A stretch of 64,000 nucleotides of DNA from Ralstonia soli. Lineage in GTDB: Bacteria > Pseudomonadota > Gammaproteobacteria > Burkholderiales > Burkholderiaceae. The position numbers and the translations under genes were made by a program. The notes beneath the pieces are model-generated. The model did no database searches. It saw only the letters and a program-made list of their open reading frames with translations, and was not told where the DNA came from. Below are positions 59,493 to 64,000 of the stretch, one piece after another (position 1 is the stretch's first letter; each line of letters opens with the position of its first letter). The stretch covers positions 1-64,000 of the forward strand of contig NZ_JAMXHT010000002.1 of NCBI RefSeq assembly GCF_023955655.1. Reading direction: 5' to 3'.

Positions 59493-60005
59493 ATGTGTTT
59501 CGCCCCAACCCTGTTGCTCTTAGCGGCACTCGCCGGTCCGGCCTTGTCTCAACCGGTGTTGCCGCCAGGCACCGGTGGCTCGCCCTTGGGCCTGGCAACC
59601 CGCAGTGTGTCGGTCTATCTGGGCCTGGAGCGCACCCTGGTCGATTCGCTCAAGCAAGGGAATCGCGATGCCGTGCTCAAACAACTGGCCGAAGGCTTTG
59701 CCGCCTACGCGCCTGATACAAACGACCAGGGACTGCCGGCGCAGGCTTGGGTGGACGGCGAACTGCATCGCCAGATCATCGACGCGCAGGTGCGCGATCT
59801 GAACGTGCGCGAGCTCGACGACCTGGCAATCGTGAGCTTTCTGCTGGAACAACAGCTCCACCGCAGCGGCAAGACGCGCACAACGGTCGTGTACGTGGTC
59901 GACATCTGGCGCCGGACATCACACCAGCTGTGGGCGCGCTACGTATCGTGGCCGGCGCATGTCGGGCTCACGCCTGCCAGGCGCAGGCCGACCGGAAAGG
60001 AGTAG
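59493..60005 (+). CDS. Secreted small protein, DUF4440/NTF2-like (hypothetical)
   Basis: This 170-residue protein has a signal peptide (CFAPTLLLLAALAGPALSQP). The mature region, ERTLVDSLKQGNRDAVLKQLAEGFAAY, then ELDDLAIVSFLLEQQLHR and TTVVYVVDIWRR, resembles NTF2-like domains (DUF4440) in strand order but matches none well enough for a firm family call. The tail (HVGLTPARRRPTGKE) is basic. There is no clear SD before ATG 59493. It lies beside the EXORDIUM-like gene. Function unknown. Confidence 0.5.
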   Translation: MCFAPTLLLLAALAGPALSQPVLPPGTGGSPLGLATRSVSVYLGLERTLVDSLKQGNRDAVLKQLAEGFAAYAPDTNDQGLPAQAWVDGELHRQIIDAQVRDLNVRELDDLAIVSFLLEQQLHRSGKTRTTVVYVVDIWRRTSHQLWARYVSWPAHVGLTPARRRPTGKE

Positions 60006-60061
60006 GGCGCTTTCGCCGCCACCCGTCGCGCTCGCCGGCCCGCAGCGGCCTCACGTCGACA

Positions 60062-61561
60062 TCAACCGGCCACCCCCTGCACAGCGCGGCTGACCGTCTG
60101 CTCGAACGCAGACAAGTCCGGTGTGGCCATCACATCGCGGAAGCGCGCATAGTTCCAAGGCCAGCTTGCCGGCACACCTTCGCCGTCGAGGTACCAGCTG
60201 TTGCAGCCCGACGCGAAGATGGTGTTCTTCGCAGCCGCCAGGCGTGCCGCCTCGTAGGCGTCGAGCGCTTGCTGCGTGGCGGCAATCTCCGTGCACGCAC
60301 CGCTGCGCAGCAGGTTCAGCAACTGCGCGATGTAATCCCATTGCTTCTCTGCCACGTCGATCAGCGAGAAGTTGCCGACCGGGCTGGTCGGGCCATTGAG
60401 CATGAAGAAGTTCGGGAACTCGGGAATGGAGATCGCCAGATAGGCGTGCGGCCGCTTGGCCCACACGTCGTCCAGCCGGCGGCCGTCGCGGCCGGTGATC
60501 TGCATCGGGCGCATGAAGCGGTCTGCGTGGAAGCCGGTGGCCAGCACCAGCACGTCCAACTCGTGCTCGACGCCGTCGCGTGTGCGCACGCCTCTCTCCG
60601 TCAGCGTCTCGATGTCGTCGACGACCAGTTCGGCATTGGGGTGCTGAATCGCTTGGTAATAGTCGGGCGAGAAGATCAGGCGCTTGCACGCCGCACGATA
60701 GTTCGGGCGCAGCTTCTCGCGCAGTACCGGGTCTTGCACGCTGCGTTCGAGGTTGTCCAGCACGATGGCCTCGATCATGGCGATCTCGGGCGACGACGCA
60801 TCGGCCACGGCCGTGGTGAAGCGCTCCACGTTGGCCAGGTAGGTCTCGTCGTTCTGCATGCGCTTGAGCAGCGCCGGATCGTCGCGGAAGGCCTGCTTTT
60901 GTTCTTCGGTGAAGAAGGGGTTCTCCACCGGCATGACCCATTGCGCGGTGCGCTGGAAATGCTTGAGCTTGCCGGCGCGGCTGGCCAGTGCCGACACCAG
61001 CTGCACGCCGGTCGACCCATTGCCGATGATGCCGATGCGCTTGCCGTCCAGCGGCACGGTGTGGTCCCAGCGTGCGCTGTGCAGCAGGTCACCGCGGAAG
61101 TCTTTCAGGCCCGGGAGGTTCGGCGTGCGCGGGTGGTGCAGCACGCCCGTGGCGGCGATGACCACGTCGGCTTCATCGCGCACGCCGCTGGCCGTTTCCA
61201 GATGCCAGCGCCCGCCCACGAACTCACAGCGCTTCGCTTCCTGGTTGAAGCGGATCAATTCGTCGATCTTGTACTTGCGGGTGGTCTGCTCGAAGTAGCC
61301 TTGCACTTCCGCGCCCGGCGGCAGCTGGCGGCTCCACTCGGCATTGGGCTCGAACGAATACGTATACGCGTGCGAGGGCACGTCGCACGTCAGGCCCGGA
61401 TACGTGTTCTCGCGCCAGGTGCCGCCCACGCGTGAGGCCTTCTCGTAGATCGTCACGTTCCGGTAGCCGGCTTCGAGCAGCTTGATGCCGCTCAAGATGC
61501 CCGACATGCCTGCGCCGAGCACAACGACGCGCAGGTCTGGATTGAGGTTGGGTTGCGTCAT
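60062..61561 (-). CDS. Flavin-containing / Baeyer-Villiger-type monooxygenase
   Basis: This 499-residue flavoprotein has two Rossmann motifs (GAGMSG at 16-21 and GNGSTG near residue 185). A sequence FRGDLLHSARWD near residue 155 fits the Baeyer-Villiger fingerprint FxGxxxHxxxW(P/D). Baeyer-Villiger enzymes insert oxygen next to a ketone, making esters or lactones, and steroid-degrading bacteria use such enzymes on C17 ketones or side chains. ATG 61561 (MTQPNLNPDLRVVVLG) is chosen; the upstream open frame has no useful start. No dyad lies upstream. The esterase at 20341 could open a lactone product; a speculative link. Confidence 0.75.
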   Translation of the reverse strand: MTQPNLNPDLRVVVLGAGMSGILSGIKLLEAGYRNVTIYEKASRVGGTWRENTYPGLTCDVPSHAYTYSFEPNAEWSRQLPPGAEVQGYFEQTTRKYKIDELIRFNQEAKRCEFVGGRWHLETASGVRDEADVVIAATGVLHHPRTPNLPGLKDFRGDLLHSARWDHTVPLDGKRIGIIGNGSTGVQLVSALASRAGKLKHFQRTAQWVMPVENPFFTEEQKQAFRDDPALLKRMQNDETYLANVERFTTAVADASSPEIAMIEAIVLDNLERSVQDPVLREKLRPNYRAACKRLIFSPDYYQAIQHPNAELVVDDIETLTERGVRTRDGVEHELDVLVLATGFHADRFMRPMQITGRDGRRLDDVWAKRPHAYLAISIPEFPNFFMLNGPTSPVGNFSLIDVAEKQWDYIAQLLNLLRSGACTEIAATQQALDAYEAARLAAAKNTIFASGCNSWYLDGEGVPASWPWNYARFRDVMATPDLSAFEQTVSRAVQGVAG

Positions 61562-61652
61562 GATGAATGTCACTCTGGTAAGTCGTGTTGATGCGGATAT
61601 GCGACGCCAACCTGGGGCCGGAATGCACAATCTGTGGTGAGAAAAAGCGCGC

Positions 61653-63224
61653 CTAGTGGCCCATCGAGATACCACCCGGCGCAGGGCGCCTGAGCAGGCA
61701 CGCCAGTGGAATACACAGCAGCAGCGCGAGCGCCAGCAGGTGGAACGCCTCGGAATACGTCATGACCATCGCTTCACGCTGGATTTGCGCGGCCAACTGC
61801 CCCAGGGCTTGTAGCCGGGCATGGACCGCATCGCCGTGCTGCTCCACCAAGCCCTGTGCCGTGGCGGCAAGGTAGGCCTGGCCGATGGGGGCGTTCCCGC
61901 TCAACGATTCACGGATGACGGCGTCGTGAAAGGCGTAGCGCCGGTCGATCAGCACCCCGAGCAGCGCCAGCCCCACCGAGCCGCCCAGGTTGCGCGCCAT
62001 GTTGTACAGGCCCACGGCGTCCCCCGCGTCTTCCTTTGCCACGGCACCCAGAGAGGCCTGGTTCAGCGGCATCATCGCCATCATCTGGCCAACGCCGCGC
62101 AGCAACTGGGACTCGATGAAGTTGCCCCCGGCCGACTGCGCCGTCAGGGCAACGTCGAGCAGGCAACTGGCGCCAAAGCAAAGCAGCCCGCCGATCACCA
62201 GCACGCGCATGTCGATGCGGCCGAGCAACTGCGGCAGGACGGGCGCCATCAGGAACGCTGGAATGCCGTAGACCAGCATCACCGCCCCGGACTGCTCGGC
62301 GTTGTACCCCGCGATGCCGGCAAGGAATTGCGGCAGCAGATACGACATGCAGTACATGCCCGCGCCGATCGTGAAGACGATCACGATCACGCTGGCGTAG
62401 CGCGGGTTGCCCAGCAGCCGCAGCTTCACGATGGGCTTGCCGGCGCCGAACTGGCCGGCCGCCAGCAGGCCGATGCCCACCACGGCAATCACACCGAGCC
62501 AGACGATCATGGGCGATTCGAACCACTGTTCGCGCTGGCCTTCTTCCAGCAGCACGGTCAGCGAGCTGAGCCCGATCGAGAGCCCGCCGATGCCGAGCCA
62601 ATCGGCATGGAAGAAGCGCGACCAGTCCGTGCGCTCGGCGGGCAGGCCCACACGCAGCAGCACCATCAGCGCGATCGACACGGGCAGATTGAGGAAGAAG
62701 CACCAGCTCCAGTCCAGGTTCTCGGTCAGCCAGCCGCCGACGGTCGGCCCCAGCATGGGCCCGAGCAGGACGGTGAGCCCGAAGATGGTCATGCCGATCG
62801 GCATCTGCCGCCGCGGCAGGCGCGTGGCGACGATGGTCTGCGCGGTGGGGATCATGGCGCCGCCGGCGAATCCCTGGCCGATGCGACCGATGACCATCTG
62901 CGTGAGGCTATGCGATACGCCGCAGAGGATCGAGAAGGCGGTGAACAGCACTGCATTGCCCAGCAGGAACCGGCGCAGGCCAAAGACGCGCGTCAGCCAG
63001 GCGGCGAGCGGAATCATGACGATTTCCGACATCAGGTAGCCGGTGGAGATCCATGTGCCCTCGGTGCCGGTGGCGCCGATCCTGCCCTGGATCTGCGGCA
63101 ATGCTGAGTTGGTGATGGAGATGTCGAGGCTCGCCATCAGCGCGCCAAGGGCGCCCGCTGCCACGGCAATCCAGTCGACCGCGCGCGCGCGCGGTTCCGA
63201 TCCGCGCGCGTCGGGCCTAGCCAC
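61653..63224 (-). CDS. DHA2 family MFS drug-efflux transporter (EmrB-like)
   Basis: This 523-residue protein has about 14 hydrophobic segments and starts at GTG 63224, behind GGAAGCC, overlapping the end of the HlyD gene by 8 bp; a more upstream open frame is a shadow. TM1 reads IAVAAGALGALMASLDISITNSALPQIQ, with the DHA2 motif ASLDxxIxNxALP, and TM5 carries GPxxGPxxGGW. It pumps hydrophobic drugs, using the HlyD/EmrA protein encoded upstream as the periplasmic adaptor; an outer-membrane component would be upstream of the window. It may export toxic steroids or phenolic intermediates, but this is inference. Confidence 0.85.
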   Translation of the reverse strand: MARPDARGSEPRARAVDWIAVAAGALGALMASLDISITNSALPQIQGRIGATGTEGTWISTGYLMSEIVMIPLAAWLTRVFGLRRFLLGNAVLFTAFSILCGVSHSLTQMVIGRIGQGFAGGAMIPTAQTIVATRLPRRQMPIGMTIFGLTVLLGPMLGPTVGGWLTENLDWSWCFFLNLPVSIALMVLLRVGLPAERTDWSRFFHADWLGIGGLSIGLSSLTVLLEEGQREQWFESPMIVWLGVIAVVGIGLLAAGQFGAGKPIVKLRLLGNPRYASVIVIVFTIGAGMYCMSYLLPQFLAGIAGYNAEQSGAVMLVYGIPAFLMAPVLPQLLGRIDMRVLVIGGLLCFGASCLLDVALTAQSAGGNFIESQLLRGVGQMMAMMPLNQASLGAVAKEDAGDAVGLYNMARNLGGSVGLALLGVLIDRRYAFHDAVIRESLSGNAPIGQAYLAATAQGLVEQHGDAVHARLQALGQLAAQIQREAMVMTYSEAFHLLALALLLCIPLACLLRRPAPGGISMGH

Positions 63225-64000
63225 GCGAGGCTTCCAGCTCGATGCGCTCCCGCGCTGCCTGCGCGCCGCGCGTATCCACATGCACCGTCACCGACAAGCC
63301 GGGCACGAGCACGCTGCGCGCTTCCTTGCCGGCTTCCACACGGATGCGCACCGGCACACGCTGGACGATCTTGGTGAAGTTGCCCGTGGCGTTCTGTGGT
63401 GGCAGCAGCGCAAACTGCGCGCCGGTGCCGGGCGACAGGCTCTGCACGGTGCCGTGCAGCTCCGTGCCGCCGAGCGTGTCGACCAGAATGCGCGCGGGCT
63501 GGCCGGGGCGCATCATGCCGATCTGTGTTTCCTTGAAATTGGCTTCGAGATAAAGATCCTGCACCGGCACAAGCGTCAGCAGGCGGGAGCCGGGCTGCAC
63601 ATACTGGCCGACGCGCACGGCGCGGTCTCCCACGCGGCCGGCGGTGGCGCTGCGGATGACGGTGTCCTGGATGTCGAACTGGGCCTGCCGCGCGCTGGCT
63701 TGCGCCACGGCCAACTGGGCCTTGGCCTGCTCGATCTGCGCTTGCGTGGCAACCACCTGGCGCTGTGTGGACAGCAGGGCGGCGCGGTTGGATTCCACAT
63801 CGGCGGCGGCCTGCTTGCGTCCGGTGCGCAGCTCGGCCATGCGTTCGCCGCTTTCCGCGCCGATGGCTACCAGCGGCGCATGGCGTTGCGTTTGTTCGAC
63901 GACAAAGGCTTCGTGGGCGCGGGCCCCGTCCAGCGTTGCGCGAGCGCGCTCCACATCGGCCTGACGCTGGAGCAGCTCGGCCTCGCCGCGTGCAATGTCG
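63217..64000 (-). CDS. HlyD/EmrA-type membrane-fusion protein (C-terminal part; gene cut by window edge)
   Basis: At least 261 residues are visible and the frame is open through the right edge, so the N-terminus is missing. The visible part contains a coiled-coil hairpin (QTQRHAPLVAIG... with repeated heptads, e.g. VATQAQIEQAKAQLAVAQA), then DTVIRSATAGRVGDRAVRVGQYVQPGSRLLTLVPVQDLYLEANFKETQIG, the lipoyl/beta-barrel region of the EmrA/HlyD adaptor family. It stops at 63217 and overlaps the start of the MFS gene. It joins the MFS pump with an outer-membrane channel. Confidence 0.85.
   Translation of the reverse strand, partial: DIARGEAELLQRQADVERARATLDGARAHEAFVVEQTQRHAPLVAIGAESGERMAELRTGRKQAAADVESNRAALLSTQRQVVATQAQIEQAKAQLAVAQASARQAQFDIQDTVIRSATAGRVGDRAVRVGQYVQPGSRLLTLVPVQDLYLEANFKETQIGMMRPGQPARILVDTLGGTELHGTVQSLSPGTGAQFALLPPQNATGNFTKIVQRVPVRIRVEAGKEARSVLVPGLSVTVHVDTRGAQAARERIELEASRG

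Noticed and set aside
1-64000. tRNA or rRNA genes, CRISPR arrays, riboswitches and replication origins
   Set aside because: I saw no cloverleaf-like tRNA pattern, no rRNA-conserved blocks, no regularly spaced repeats beyond those listed and no riboswitch-like leader.

Overview
The window is GC-rich, densely coded DNA of a beta-proteobacterial type. Gene content and style suggest a Burkholderiaceae relative such as Ralstonia or Cupriavidus; this is an inference, because no rRNA, tRNA or housekeeping gene is present to fix the taxon. Almost all of it is a steroid-degradation locus. It encodes ring A/B enzymes (two KshA-type Rieske oxygenases, a KshB-type reductase, a KstD-type delta1-dehydrogenase, HsaA/HsaB/HsaC = TesA2/TesA1/TesB) and the ring C/D (HIP) enzymes (FadD3-like ligase, IpdA, IpdB, IpdC, EchA20-like hydratase, FadA6-like thiolase, two heteromeric acyl-CoA dehydrogenase pairs). 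It also has twelve short-chain dehydrogenases, one very like the 3beta/17beta-hydroxysteroid dehydrogenase of Comamonas testosteroni.

Layout. 1-127: right end of an IS21-type insertion sequence. 128-611: non-coding, with a regulatory dyad. 612-3604: DUF1302 and DUF1329 envelope proteins, then a terminator. 3692-7476: an MFS / FAD oxidoreductase / RidA operon and a TetR regulator. 7485-8639 (-): LuxR regulator 1. 8969-16003 (+): KshA1, SDR, SDR, SnoaL-like, Old Yellow Enzyme, acyl-CoA ligase, SDR. 22177-16056 (-): SDR, esterase, RibBA-like pseudoenzyme, acyl-CoA dehydrogenase pair, SnoaL-like. 22529-23716 (+): LuxR regulator 2. 23788-25611: VOC protein (-) and luciferase-like oxidoreductase (+). 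25732-33398 (+): HsaA, KstD, HsaB, 3beta/17beta-HSD, KshB, FadD3-like, PaaY-like. 33541-50996 (+): TesB/HsaC, IpdA, IpdB, enoyl-CoA hydratase, IpdC, EchA20, FadA6, SDR, ACAD pair, SDR, MaoC, thiolase, YCF48-like beta-propeller, RND/MMPL permease, Old Yellow Enzyme. 51945-51109 (-): SDR. 52212-56517 (+): KshA2, SDR, FAD dehydrogenase, SDR. 56705-58298 (+): two SDRs. 58476-60005: two secreted proteins. 61561-60062 (-): Baeyer-Villiger monooxygenase. 64000-61653 (-): HlyD/EmrA and DHA2 MFS drug-efflux pair, cut by the window edge.

The most notable signal is a dyad, TAGTC-N6-GACGATG, that I found by eye at nine intergenic places (near 535, 8826, 22281, 24331, 25645, 33427, 52018, 52125 and 56625). 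In each case it lies 64-135 bp before the first gene of a predicted transcription unit, in the right orientation on either strand. In most copies an xAxxxT (-10-like) hexamer begins about 30.5 bp from the dyad centre, so the dyad would sit near -43, the position used by LuxR-type activators. Two paralogous LuxR-type regulators, resembling the TeiR type by size and layout, are encoded inside the locus. I infer that the nine units form one steroid-responsive regulon. If so, it includes the envelope genes (DUF1302, DUF1329) and, through the TesB operon, the YCF48 and RND genes, linking a putative steroid-trafficking system to catabolism.

Missing from the window are the downstream meta-cleavage genes HsaD/TesD (hydrolase) and HsaE/F/G (hydratase, dehydrogenase, aldolase); they must be elsewhere if the pathway is complete.
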